Of a DNA stretch of 64,000 bases, positions 13,901-26,428 are shown piece after piece. Below the pieces are notes generated by a model, which saw nothing but the letters and a program-made list of their open reading frames with translations, did no database searches and was not told the origin of the DNA. The stretch is from Amblyornis subalaris (Eukaryota; Chordata; Aves; Passeriformes; Ptilonorhynchidae): the NCBI GenBank assembly GCA_018881555.1, contig JACAXG010000165.1, positions 864,479-928,478 of the forward strand, written 5' to 3'. The first letter of the stretch is position 1; each line of letters starts with the position of its first letter. A program made the position numbers and the translations under genes.

Positions 13901-16689
13901 CCTGCACCTCTGGAATGGTCATCCACGTCTCAGGAATATCAGGGACAGTCGCTGAGGTTGGCTCCCGGGGCATATGTGTGCCCCATCCATGCCCAGGCTG
14001 CATGGCCATGAAGCATCCTCAGACAGGCAGCGCTGAAATGGCCACTGGGACCGGAGAGGCTTCAGCAGCCAGGACTGCACACAAGGAGACAGCCTGTGGC
14101 AGCTCCCTCTGCACAGAAACAATGAGAGGACAACACAGATTTCAGCTGCATTCATCTCCTGTCCCCACAGTCTTCTTCCATCTGTCCATCTGCTCCCCTC
14201 ACATCATCTGGGCAGCAATCCAGTGAGTGCTAACTCATCCAGCACAGCTGAGGACCTGCGCCCCTGACCCTCAGCACACATCATCACAAGAGGGCACCTG
14301 CACATCAGCCTGACACATCCCACTTCAAGTTTGGCCCAATTCGAGCTCTCAAGCTTATCAGCCCAAACCTCCCAGTCTCTGCACTTAGTCCAGTACGTGG
14401 GAGTCCGCACCACGGATGTGACTGCCTCCTCCTGGCAAAAGAGCTCAGGACAGCTTTGGGCACATCTTTGAGCGGCGAGTCAGGCAAAGCTGTGGACTGG
14501 GAGTGAGGGCAGCACACAGCTCTTATGTCCCAGTTCAGCTCATCCTGCGTGGGTTTGTGGTAGTGTAATATAACCCCTGGACATCTGCTCATGTGTCCAA
14601 GTCTTAATCTGCCTGGACAAGAGCTGTCAGCTTTGTCTCTGCTCAGAGGAGAGGGCAAGGGAAGAGACTCCCTATGGTCCCTAAATTCAGTCCTTATGGG
14701 GTGCTGAGAGGGAGACCAGCTGCTGGATGGGATGCTGCAGACAGCCTGGAACATGTCGTTTTTCCACGGCAGAAAGGAGGAGCTGAGAGGTGTGTGGAGC
14801 TCACGATCCTCGTCTGAGCCTGAGGATGGAGCAGGGGAAGAGCTGCCCTGTGCCAGGGAAGTCCTGCCTCTGGACCCCAGGGTGCATGCAGCCCCACCAA
14901 GCGCCCTTCTCATCCAGCAGACCCCACTCCACTGTCGAACCTTCTCGTTCTTCAGCCGACATCACAGCTCTTCAGCTCTGCTCAGAGCTGGAGGCCCAAC
15001 ACACTCCAGATTCCCACTACATATCTCCACCCGGTGCACCACCGGCAGTGCCAGCTCCAACCCGCGGCACAGAGACCCCTCCAAATCAAGCTCTGCTCTC
15101 AGATTCCCACCCTCAAGGGTGGCCCCAGCCCTGCAGAGCTGGGGGTTTCCCCGGATCCTCGGCTGGGCTCAGCTCTGCAGCACTCCAGTGGCGGAGAAAG
15201 CAGCGCGTGGCTCCCGGCCAGTGCTGGCGCCAAGCAGCCCAGCTCCCCGTGCACTGCGAGCACCACGAGGCATTGAGGAAAGCTCAGGGTCTGTTCCCAG
15301 GGGAGGACACAGGGCCAAATGCGTGCTGCAGCCCGTCCAACCCTGCTCCTTCCAGAGGAGCTGGCCGATCCTGGAAGATGCTCAGTGTTTCTCAGCTCGC
15401 GCAGGCTGCAGGGAGCAGAGCTCTGTCAGGGAAGGGGAAAGTGAGAAGCTGGATGGGGGAAACCTCTCTCTGCTCAGGACCAGCCCCTCCTACATCCTCA
15501 GGCTCCCAAAATCCGTATGAGCTGCTAGCTGAGGGCAGATGTGAGCAGGCTGGTGGAACCAGACCCCTTCTGCAAAGTACCTGAGAGGCCACATGAGCTG
15601 AATCAAGGAGGGACATCCCCGGCCTTGGCACGGCCCCAGCTCTTGTAACGCAGGTGGGATGCATCCAGCCACATGCAGCTGGCAAGGCAGTAGCCCAGGC
15701 CACGACCAGATGTGCCACACTGGACTCTTCCTCAGGCAATGCAGGCACCAAGCCTCAACCATGGCTGAGCACAACACCCACAGTGCCGCTGGGAGCCGGT
15801 GCGGGCGCTGCTCACCCCACACATGGCCTCCACCTCCCCTAAGGTCTGTTACGGTGGGGTTGCACGGAAGGGCTGAGATGAAGGGAAACACCAGTCTATT
15901 ATCATGGGGATACACAAGAGGTGAGATAACTCATGGGTGTGTTTTTGTGGAGTCAAAGAGACAGGATGGGACAGCAGCAGGTAGGCTTTTGTTACTGTGG
16001 TATTCAGAGATGCGCCAGGATATGGGCAAGGATCAGTTTGTTACTGTAGGGTTGCAGAGGGAGTCTGTGACCCTGTTCATTCCTGCCAGGCTACAGAGCC
16101 CTCTCTTTGTGCAGGGGAAGTAGAGCTGAGTGGGTGCTGCACACACTTGGAACATGTGGCCATTATCCCTGCACAGACAGATTGCCCAGTGGAAACACAG
16201 GGTCCATCCCAGGGCTCCAGTAGCGCCAGCCCTGATGGCATCACCTGGGGGAAACCCAAACCAGACCTGGCCTCAGGTGCTACCAGAAAGTTCCCAATGG
16301 GTCTTCACCAGCTGGTTTCCTGTTGCAGAGTTCCAACAAGATTTTTCCTCTTGAAAATTTTCACCCTGATAAAATGGCAAACCAAACCCATTTCCGAGGG
16401 AAAGCAAGTTGGGTGGTGGATGGGTCCCACAAAAGAGGGATGTAAACATGTACCACAAGCTGTGAGGAGGAACAAGCCTTTTCTTCAACTCAGGGACACA
16501 AACCCCGTGGCCATGTTTCACCCCGCGTGTTCCCCATCAAATAAACCACCACAATAATAAACCCCAAAGAAACGCCCCGCCCAGGAGCAAGGGAAACTGA
16601 GTCACTGGCAGGACCTGCCTGCCTCGGCTCCTCCGGGATGCTGGGAGGTGGGCAGGCATGGCTGGTGAACGCAGAAGGTGCTGCCCACC
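10994..16689. other. Non-coding approach to the CpG island
   Basis: Besides the CpG patch at 11.2 kb, two overlapping frames of about 260 codons (14732-15520 and 14790-15584) occur in different plus-strand frames. They have low-complexity Ser/Pro composition and no homology that I recognise. Confidence 0.6.
11180..11360. promoter_or_regulatory. Small CpG-rich patch
   Basis: CpG dinucleotides are dense here compared with the flanks (for example GAGCCGCGGG and GCCGCCCGGGAAGCG). It lies about 200 bases after a CR1 copy. It could be a minor promoter or enhancer; no exon is recognised. Confidence 0.4.
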
Positions 16690-17250
16690 GAGAGCACCGG
16701 GGAGGGCTGCTGCACTCTCGGGGGGTTCTTGAGCCCCGGGGGGACCCCCGCGCTCCGAAGGGCACCGCACATCCGCGCGCCACGGTGGGATCCCCATCCC
16801 AGCGCTCCGGCCGGAGCGGGACGGGGAGCCCCGGGGGGGACCGCGCAGCCCGGGGAGGCGGCGGACAGCGTGTTCGGATCCCTCCCGGTCTCGGGGGGCG
16901 GCTCACAGGCAGGAAGCGTCCCGGGGTGGCGGCGGCAGATTGGCAGAGCCCTGCTCCAATGGAGCGGCGGCGGCTGCCCCGGCGGCTTCGCACCGCCTGC
17001 GCTACCGGCCCCAGCCAGCCCGGTGCGGGCGCCCCGCTCCCGGCCCCGCTCCCGCTCCCGGCCCGGCTCCCGCTCCGCTAGCGCCATGGACACATAGCCG
17101 CGGCGCCACGCAGGAAGGTAGGGAACAGTCCCGCGGCCCCCAGCCCGCCAGGGGAACGAGGCGCCGCCGCCCCGACGCCGCGGTGAGGGACGCGCGGCTG
17201 CGGTCAGGCGGCTCCCGGAGCTGTTTGCTCCCGGGCGGAGAAAGTTGTGC
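16690..17250. promoter_or_regulatory. CpG island, candidate promoter
   Basis: This is the strongest CpG cluster in the window, with GC-rich motifs such as GCTCCCGGCCCCGCTCCCGC near 17035-17077. A GC box (CCCCGCCC, 16575-16582) and an AP-1 consensus (TGAGTCA, 16598-16604) lie just upstream. A good-context ATG at 17086 meets a TAG after three codons, like an upstream ORF in a 5' UTR. A splice donor (CAGGAAG then GTAGGG) follows 17117. It may be the promoter and first non-coding exon of IL11RA, or the start of a divergent gene to the left. Long open frames across it on both strands look like products of GC content. Confidence 0.6.
17086..17097 (+). other. Three-codon ORF in good Kozak context within the CpG island
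   Basis: GCGCCATGG gives a near-ideal start, followed by GAC ACA TAG. If the island is transcribed rightward this would be a minimal upstream ORF. Confidence 0.3.
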
Positions 17251-20200
17251 GGGTGTGTGTGGATGTCTGTGTGTCTGTGTCCCCTCGCAAAGTAGCTGGC
17301 AGGGACTTGACCTCCCGGTCCCTCCCGCCTGCCTGTGGGTACCCAGTGCTGCTCCCGCTTCTCCGCCCTCCGCGCCTCCGCCTTGTCGGGAGATGCTCGG
17401 GGGGTTGATGTTCCCGGGGTGGGATCTTTGAGCCCCTTCCCCAGCCTCCATAGACCATCCCCCCATTCCCGATTCGGACACCCCCACTGTCTCTGAAGGG
17501 AGTTTTCTGGAGACAGGCTGGAATGCCAGGCGAAGTGCCCCCCTGGCAGGGGCCCCTCTTCTCCTGGGGGGTCCAGGGAGGGAAAAGCTGCTCCCAATTA
17601 GGAGAGGCGCTGAGAGAGGCGCTTTCCCATGCGCGGGCTCTGGCAGGGCTCTGCTTGCCTTGTCCCTCCTTGCCCCGGGATGCTGTCTCAATCCCAACTT
17701 CTCTGTCCTGTGCCAGCCCCCGTGATTCCCCAGCCCTGGGCTGTGCCCATCACCACCCGCGCAGGCTGGCTGTGTCACCCACCAGGTCCCCTCCAAGCTC
17801 TGCCTCCGGGCTGGTGAAGGGCGCCAAAGGGGGCCACGGGGCTGAGCTTTGCTCGGACATCACTATCAGCAAGACAAGACCCCGCTGTGACGGGGCCTGA
17901 GGATGCCTTGCGCCTGGTCCCCGTGGATGGGGAGAAACCCAGAGCTGCAGCAGCTCGCAGACGTGTTGCCACACACAAAATGGTGTTGGATTGACTGGCA
18001 CTGGCGGCATAGCCAGAGCCGAGATGTCTGGGGCTGGCCAAGCGCCTTGTGTCCCAGGAGGTGTCTGCCCCACGTCTGGCTGTCGTATTTGCAGGAGGAG
18101 GTGGGGTGTTTGCACTCTGCCTGTTTATAGGAGGGCAGGTCGCAGCGAGGTTACGCGTGCAGTGCAACGGAGCACACGGCATCCCAGCCTGGCACAGGGC
18201 AGAGGAGCTTCACAGGTCCTCCTGTGGCAGGGACAAGGATGAGATACGGCCGCAATGTCCCTTCTGCACCCATGCACCCTCTGCCCCACCAGCCTGGCAC
18301 TTTCTGGGGGGGGGCAGTGAAAGGGGCACTATATTCTCTCCAGAGAGCTGCGAACTGACCTTGGCGGCCAGAGTGGGACTGGAGGTGTGGGACAGGGTCT
18401 AACTGGTGACAGCAGGGTTGTGCGCAGGGCTGGATGTCACCAGCAGTGGGTGAACAGGGAATGTGGGGTTCAGTAGGGTGTTAGGAAGGGCTCCCTGGAG
18501 CGTGCAGCGAAAGGCAGAGTCTGCCTGCAGGAAGGTGGAAGAAAAGCAGCTCTGGTTTTGCGCTTCCTATTCCAGGAAGAGGAACCTCGCAGGGAGGGGA
18601 AAACTTGACTTGATTATATCTAATAAGCCACTTTTTCCCTGTCCCAGCAAGCTGTCCCAGCGGTGGGGGGAGGAGGATGCTTGGCCAAGTGCAGGCCCTG
18701 TTTGTGAAGGATGAATGAATGACTCATGGCGCGGCGAGTCTCCCTGCCGTTTTCATTGCGGCAGCAGCAGCAGCAGTTCCCCTTTGCAGCTGCTGGGTTT
18801 GTCAGAAGCTGTCGTGCTGGGTGGGCACCCAGGCAGCCCACACCCACATCCCACATCCCACATGAAGGTGTCCTGCCTCCGCTGCCCTTCTCACACGGCT
18901 CATCCTAAGTGGGAAAACCCCCACAGATGGCGACAGTGCGCGGCATCCTCACCTGCCGTGAACTAGCTGAGCACTCAGTTCAAACCCTCTCTTTTCGCTC
19001 TGCTCTGGTTCAAAGGCAACTCCAGATTCTTCCTGCTCACGCAGGCCTCAACCTCCCTCCGGTTTCCTGCCGAATGCGTTCCTGGAGAGCTTATTCCCCT
19101 GTGGGTTTGTGCCAACATTGTGCTTTTAGTTCGAGACCTCTTCTCCCTCTCCGGTGTTTACCCTGCTGTATTTATAGCTTCCTCATTAGGTTAAGCAAGC
19201 CAAAGAATTCTTGCCTCCTTTTCTCCCACAGGTTTGGCTCTGGAGGAAAACCCCTTGTGAGATGCTTCCCACGGGAGGGGGCAGGTGCCGGCTTGTGTCT
19301 CTGCTTTTCTCTCTTTGGAAAATTTCGGCATCTCTCACAGCTTGTTTCCCCTCTTCTTCTTTAGGCATGGAAAAGAGTGGCTCTGCCCCTGCCCAAGATA
19401 TAGCTAAGGACAGAGCTTGGATGGTGTGAGAGCTCTTCCCTGTAGGCAATACACTGGGGCTTCAGTAGCATTTGGGATGCTGATACAATGCCAGCATCAG
19501 GGATTAGCCCTGGGATGTCTGAAGTGGCTTGCTGGGATGTTTAGAGAGTTTTTGGTTTTTCTAAGTGTTCCTGTGGTTACAACAGCATCGCATGTGTGAA
19601 AATCACCAAATCTCTCTGGCCAGGGATGTCGTGACCTTATGACCCAAGTTCCTACCAGAAAATCTCTCTGCACCTCCCGGTGATGGTTTTCTTCTCCCAT
19701 CCAGGTTGTGAAGGTGGGGAAGGGCACAGATGCCTTGCAGTTGTGGTTGAGTCTTCTCTAGCAGCCAGATTCCCATGGACCATTTCCATGGAAAAAGGAA
19801 AATTCCACTGGAGATTAGAAGCAGGTTTGCACTGTCAGAGATCAGCGTGTTAATAGGAATTATTTCTCAAGTTTGGCTGCTTCCCAGGTCTGTGAGTCAC
19901 CCTGGCATGGGAGTGGGATGGGGTGAGCTTTGGGCTCTTTTGAAAGGTCACAGCACCTGCAGCACCTGGAGCATCTGCCAAGGTCTCCAGTACAGGTGGA
20001 TGGCTGGGCTGGATTCAATTCTTCCTTCTCTCTAGTGGTACGAGTCTGGGATATGGGAAAAAAAGCTGACAAATACCTCCTCCTCATCTGGTGTTTGGGA
20101 TGGGGAAGAAGAGGGACGAGAAATCTGTCAAGACCTGATTTGCTTCCATCTTACCAGGAGTGTTCACTGTGGCCACATTGGTCACATCTGATCAGCAGAG

Positions 20201-23200
20201 CTTGGGCTTGCTCCAGTGGGGATTGAGCCTTGCTGAAAAAGCTGATGAGGAATTTTGGAAGGGTCTGACCAAGGAAAGATCACATCCACCTGCTCGTACA
20301 TGTTTCCTGAAGGTGCTTTTGGAGAGGACAAGCAGGCTGGAGGGACCTCAGGAGACCTGACATGGTTGGATGTGGGGCTGGCCCGTGCAGGTGGTGGTGG
20401 CCTGCATGCAGGCAAGACTATGCGTCGACCAGGAGAAAGGAGGATGCTAAAAGCATCTTGGAAATCAGCCTGGGGGTCCCCAGAGACTGCTCAGCTCTGG
20501 TCCATTCCTCTCAGCATGAAGATGGCTGAAATAGAAACTGCCTAATGAAAATTGTTATGGACCTGCAGAGATTGCCATATAGGGAGAGGTGGAAATGTTC
20601 AGGGCTCCTTCATCTAATGAAATCCTGATGGTGGAAAGAAGATCATTTGGACATCTTTAGGTGGTTTACTTCACTTCCTAAAGTGAAAACAAGGGAAGAA
20701 GGGATGGGAGAAGCTTCCAGCTTTGGTGGACCATCATCTCTGCAGCAGCTTAGGGAGGGTCTTCTGACCCACTGACTTCGACGAGTGCTGTGCTCAGCTG
20801 TGGTTGTCTCATCCCACCTTGGGGAGCCCTAGACAGGGCTCAGGGCTGCTGCCTGCCATCCTGCTGGCAGCCTAAGGGGTGTGAATGTCCTCACAGAAGA
20901 GCACGTGGGAGGCAGTGGGGCTGGCACAGCATCCCTGGAGCCCCCGGGCTGGCGTGGCTATGCCTGTCCAGCTGTTTCCTTCTCCTTCCTGTGCTTTCAC
21001 CATCCCCTTCCTTTGGGACAGAAAGCTTTCATCCTGGCCAGACCAACAGTCCCAGGCACATCACCAGCCCCTTTTTGATGAAGGTCGGCATGGGCATCAG
21101 TGCCTTTTGAATTCAGTAACGTGGAGAAAGGCACAGTTCAGCCCTTACCTTCCTGCAAAAATAGATAGGGAAAACCAGAAAGGGCTGTCATTCAGGGTCT
21201 CCGCTGTGGTCCGTCCCAGTGCCGTGCTGGTGTTGCGACAGAGCTCACAACAGCTGTGCTGCAACAGCCCTGCAAAGGTCTCCAGGGATGGCCTGGCCGC
21301 AGTGGCCCGGCTTGGTTTTGCAAAAGTCGCTGTCACGCAGGGTGCCCAGGCCAGCTGGCACCTCCCCAGGTTTCCTTGCAGGGCCAGGGCCAGCCCCCGG
21401 CTGCTGGGGAGGTCTGCAGGAGTCTTTGCTTTCCATGAGTTTTGCCTGAGGCCTCGAGGCTTAGGAGGAGCTGGTGGACCCAACCAGCTGTTGCTCCATC
21501 CTTGTCTTGCAAGGGCCAACACGCAGCCCCGGGGGTTCCTCGGTACTTCGGCTGCTTTTGATTTTTTTAGCTCCTGCAAGGCTCCCGCCGGGCTGTTTCA
21601 TAGCTCCCTCGAGGCTGCTCCACCCCATCCTGGCTTTGAGTTTTGCAGCTTCATGGCAGGAGCAAGGTTGTGCCAGGGGAGGCGTCCGTTTTCTCTGGCC
21701 TCCCTGATCCTGTGCCCAGCTCTGTTTCCCCTCTCCAGCTGGGACTGTGCCCATGGTCCTTGCACTCCAGCATTCAAAAAACAGTGCACATAGCGAGGAG
21801 GATGAGGGCCCCCAGTGCCTGTGCTGGCACAGGGAGCAGTCAGTGTGAGGGACTGGTCTCCCAGAGTATCTTGTTGACACAGCTCTTGATCTGCTGCACA
21901 TCCACATTCCTCCTTCGCTGCTGGAGGCTGCAGATAGGCATCGGGTTCTCTGGCAGCTCCTGCAGCTGGGTGGATTGCCCTGGAGGTGCCTCAGAGGGCT
22001 CCACTCAGCAAGGCACTGAGCTTTCGACTTGGAGTGGTCCAGGAAGATGATGAGATGCCTGAGCTCAAATGGAGCAGCAGTGGTGCTCATGCTGTGCCTG
22101 GGATGGATGGATGGATGAAGGATTTAAGCATGGCAAGGTCTGTGGGGAAGGTCATCTTGATTTTCAGTTCTGGGGTGCAGCTGTAAGAATGGGGTGGTGC
22201 TGGGGCAGCGTGTCCTGCTGCATCCCCAGATGATGTCCCCATGAGACATGTCCCCCGGAAGGTGCTTAATGGTGAGCAAATCCGGCCATGCTTGGAGAAC
22301 TTTCTTCTTCCTCCAGTTCCTGAAAAGGTCTCTGAGTGCTTTTTTTCACTAATTTGCCCCATCTATGAAGGGCAGAGGGACTGTGCAGCAGGATTTAACC
22401 CTCCTGAGGTATGCAGGAGACCTCACAGTGCTGCCAGCGACGTGGCCACTGTATCTCTATCAGCGTCAGCGATTCAGGGACAGCAGCGAATGCCTCTCCA
22501 CCATCCCTCGCCACAACCAGAGGAGGGTGGAGCAGAGCCAGAGGCAGCATTTGCGGCCAGCTCTATGAACTTCCAATTACCAGCTCGCCTTGCCACCGTG
22601 TGAGAGGTTCCTGCACCTAATTTCTGGTGAAACAATCCATTTTTCTCAGTAATTTAATAGCGTGGGCAGGCTGCTTGCTGTCGGAGAGCCAGCAGCCAGC
22701 ACCGAGGAGCCTGTGTGCCGGGCTGCCGGCCGTAACCACCTTCCCTGGGCGACGCAGGAATGCTGACCTAATAGAAAAGACATTTAAATAGGAGTTTTGG
22801 AGAGCAGCTCAGCTCAGATTCGGCTCATGCGCACGGCTGCTGGTTGTAGCAGGGTCTCTCCATGCTCCGGCAGGTCCTGAGGACTGGCATGGGCAGAGGG
22901 GACATCCCTGATGGGAGCCAGGCACCAGGGCACAAGCCATGCCAGCCATCAATTGGCACAGTGGTTGCTTTATTTTCTGGGGAAAAAAGTGGCTTTTGGG
23001 AGGCCATTGCAAGTTGTGATCCGAGGCTGGGTTCAGTGCCCAGCTGCGGTTCTCCCAGGCTGGAAAAGCTGTGGCGTTTCGCTCTTGACATTTTCCAAAT
23101 GAGATGTTTTGATTTATTCTTCTTTTTTTTTCAATTTATTTTATTCCCTGCCCCAAGGTAATGTTTGGAAGACAAATTTAGCTCGATTTAACTCAAACCT

Positions 23201-24469
23201 TTTTAAAAAAGTAAAACCACTGAAAACTAAACAAGGCCTATCATTTAGAACAGAATGTTTTGGTTTTCATTTTCCTTTTGGCATGAAAAACACAAACTTT
23301 ATTTTTTTCCATTTTCCTCTTGACCTACAAACAATTTTACTATTTTTTTTTCCTCCTCCTTGTTCATTCCCAAGACCACATTGTGCACTGTGGCCAGGGA
23401 ACAGGCGAGATCTGGTGCTGTTCCCAGTGGTATGGGGGTCCCAGGGTGGGTGCTTCCCTGTGGAGACCAGAGGAATCTTGCAAAATCGAGCAGGAGCTGC
23501 TCTCCCTGCTGCCAACAATGACTCAGCTGGGAGCTCCTTGTGGAAAAGGGAGGCCCCGGGGTGTGGGTCTGTTCCAGCTCTCTTAGGGGGATGTGAACCC
23601 CTGGGCAGGGCAGAGCTCTGCTGCCGGTGCTGTGCCCTGCTGCTGCTGGGCATCCCCACTGGGAAGGGCGAGCTCTGGCATTGCCTTCTCTCCTTGTTTA
23701 TTCAGGTTTAAAATTAATCTGACCTTCCCCTGCTCAGACTTGAGCAAACACGGCATGGCCCTGAGCAGGGAGCTCATGCCGGCCTTGGGGGGAGCCCTGT
23801 CTGTCCCCAGCTTGTGGCGTTACTGTGCCTTCTGGGTGAGGTCCCCACCAGGATCTGGGTGCTAGGGAGTGGTGGGGCTTTCTCCTGGCAAAGGCACCTC
23901 TGGCCATTAATCCATTAAGGTTAATCCTCTGGTACAAGCCGGAAGACTGAGTGCCCGGGTCTGGCGTCTCTGTGCTGGGCAGGGGTGGCTGCGATGCTTC
24001 CATCCCGGGCAGCACCCCATGTGCCAGAGCCAGCGATTGTTCCCCCAGTCCTGATCCCTTCCACTCCCTGCCAACCCAACCCCACATCCTCCACCCTTCG
24101 CCAAATCCCGGCTCTCCGCTCTGCTCCAGCCTCACCGGGCTGTCAGCCGGGCAGGGAGCAGGGAAGGGATGATGGGGAGCAGCACCGGGGCCAGACCTGG
24201 TGCAGAAGCAAGCACCCGACTCATCCACCACCTGATTTTATTTTATTTCCCCTCTCAGTGCCTCGCTGCATACCACAGCCGTGCTTTTTATAGCCCCCAG
24301 CTGCAGCCTCGGCGTGCTCCCAGCCAGCTCCCCGCCGCAGCCCTGCTCGCTCGGTGCCAGCAGCCCCGGCCAGGGGGGGATGGATGACATTCCCGGGGTC
24401 CCCGTGGCGGTTCAGGGAGAGGAGAGCATGGGCTGCGGAGGAAGGCGGATAATTAAACCCTAACCCGGA
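17251..24469. other. Non-coding, possibly a first intron
   Basis: It includes an AP-1 consensus TGACTCA (18720-18726), CAG x5 (18762-18776), GGAT repeats at 22.1 kb, AT-rich blocks at 22.6-22.8 and 23.1-23.36 kb, and a 302-codon frame at 20885-21793 that looks fortuitous. If IL11RA starts at the 17-kb island this would be part of its first intron. Confidence 0.5.
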
Positions 24470-25140
24470 GCCACGCTCCCGTGCCGGCGGAGGCGTTCAA
24501 AGAGCCGCGTTAGTCACCCCCCCCGTCGTGGCCGGCACGTGCCGCGTGCCAGGTCGAAGGCGACCGCTGGTGGCCCATCCCTCGCTGTCCCCTCTGGTGC
24601 TGCCCAGGGCTGGTTCCAGGCAGCCCGAGCCACCAGCTGCTTCCATGAGCCAGCTTGCTCCGGCATGGTGGGAACGTCAGCAAGAGGAGTATCCCCTCCA
24701 CCCCTGCTTGCCCCCCAGCCTCTGGTGGGTTTACAGAAGTTAGAGGGAGATTAGGGGTTGCTGCCCACTCCCCGGGAGCACTTTTACGAGCATCTGGGGC
24801 CCGCTGCTGCGTTTCCGCATCTCACAGCCACTTCCACAGCTGGGATGCTGCTGTGGGATCCGGAGCGAGGAGGAGGAGATGAAGTACGAGGTTCTGCTGC
24901 AGGCTGCGTGCCTGGAGCACCCCTTTGTTGGGATGTGGGGTTTGCAGAGCGGGGGCGGCCGGCCAGCAGGCAGGGAGTGAGAATCCTCGCTGGGAAGCAG
25001 CGGGGGGGCCCCGGCGTCTCGCTCCCCGGGCTTTCTCCAGACGTGATTTCACCACTGCGGGGAGGGAGCGCGGCCAAGGGACAGGCCCTGCTCACCCCGA
25101 CGGCACCCGGTTCGCTTGCCGGGGCTTAGTCATTTGGGCC
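24470..25140. promoter_or_regulatory. CpG-rich segment, possible CpG island
   Basis: CpG clusters occur at 24475-24565 (GTGCCGGCGGAGGCG and CCCCCGTCGTGGCCGGC) and at 24850-25130. The density is lower and patchier than at 16.7-17.25 kb. No start codon or exon is recognised. Confidence 0.45.
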
Positions 25141-26398
25141 GTGCTGGGGATGGGATGTGCCCGTGGTCCCCGTGGGGCAGGGGGACGGGGGCTTGGAGAG
25201 CCTGTGCTTCTGGGATGCTGTCAGGGGAACGGGAGAGGGGTGGGGGCAGGGATGGATGGGAGGTGCTTCTGGGCTCGCAACCCACAGTCCCCTCCTTGCT
25301 GAGCTGGGAAGGGGGGCAGAAGGCAGTGGTGACGCCAGATGTGCACAGGGCATCTCCAGCTGAGCAGGTGGGCCAGGATGGGGCCACCTTTGCTGGGCTG
25401 ATGCCTGCGACTGCTTCCCAACCTCCTGATGTGAGTTTACAGAGCAGGACACGGCAGCATGGAGGCAGAGACGATGCTATGGAGAGGCAGCATCCTGCTT
25501 TTGGGTTTGGGAAGATGGGGCTTCTGCAGAGGGTCCCTGGGGATGGGGGGAGCCCCATCAGACCCTGCTATGTCCCCCTTATTCTGCAGGGGCACAAGGG
25601 TGTTGGGTACCTGTGAATAATTTTAGGCCTTGACCCAAACGCCATCCAGCTTATTTTGCTTCCAGCAGGGAGGCAGGGAGAGGCCAAGCAGTGGAGTACC
25701 ACTGGTGGTGCCGTGTGGCTGCTGCCAAGCAGCTGGGGCCAGGCAGCCTTGGCTCCATGCAGGCAGGGCAGGAGACAGGGGAAGGCAGGGAGCTGTGGGG
25801 GCGTTGAGGAAGGGATATGCAGGGGTGGGTTTTACAGAAGCACAGCTGTAATTTTGACCCAATATGGGTAGCTGTAGAGGGGGGCCCTTCCAAATCTGCT
25901 CCCTCCTGGAGACAGTGAGTTTCACCCTATTAGGGCTGGGGTCTCTCTGGCAGCACCTCAGTCCTTGGGCGAGCTGGGGGTGGCTGGGGGGCTGCGGGGA
26001 GGGGGAGCTGCTCGCGCTGCCGGCCAGGTGCCGAGCATGACGGGAGAGGGGAAAGCCTCCGAGACTCGTTCTGAAACAAGGCTGCCCTTTTATTCTACTT
26101 TACGACTGCATTTTAATATCCACAAACATCCCGCCCTCCCCGGGCTGCTGCCAGCAGAGCCTGTATCGCCTGCGCTTGGCCTGCCGAGAAACCCCGGCCA
26201 AACCCTGGGCCCCAGCACAGGGGAGAGGATTATTTTTCCCCCCTCGTTTTTTTTGTAAGATATGTTTTCTATAGCTCTAATTGGACGGGCTTGAGTCCCG
26301 GCCAAGGCAAACACACCTGGGGGAGCCTCACTTTACAGACCCCATCTGCTGTGTCGGGGGCTCTGCTCCCCACACAGCCGCTGCCTGGCCCCTTTATA

Positions 26399-26428
26399 GG
26401 GGAGGGGGCTGCTGGGGTGGGGGGGTAG
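26399..26428 (+). other. G-quadruplex-prone run
   Basis: Four runs of four or more guanines are separated by loops of 1, 5 and 1 bases (GGGGAGGGGG, CTGCT, GGGGTGGGGGGG), which fits the usual G4 pattern. A second candidate is at 25229-25250. Confidence 0.6.

Noticed and set aside
14732..15584. Two overlapping open frames of about 260 codons.
   Set aside because: Both are open over the same bases in different frames; at most one could be real and neither resembles a known family.
15846..16060. Three loose copies of TGTTACGGTGGGGTTGCA or TGTTACTGTAGGGTTGCA.
   Set aside because: Spacing is irregular and similarity is limited to short cores, too weak to call a tandem array.
16602..17597. 331-codon minus-strand open frame.
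   Set aside because: It spans the CpG island, is rich in Gly/Arg/Pro, has no recognisable domain, and plus-strand frames are also open there.
20885..21793. 302-codon plus-strand open frame, overlapped by a 209-codon minus frame.
   Set aside because: The composition is random-like, there is no homology that I recognise, and antisense frames are equally open, as expected in GC-rich DNA.
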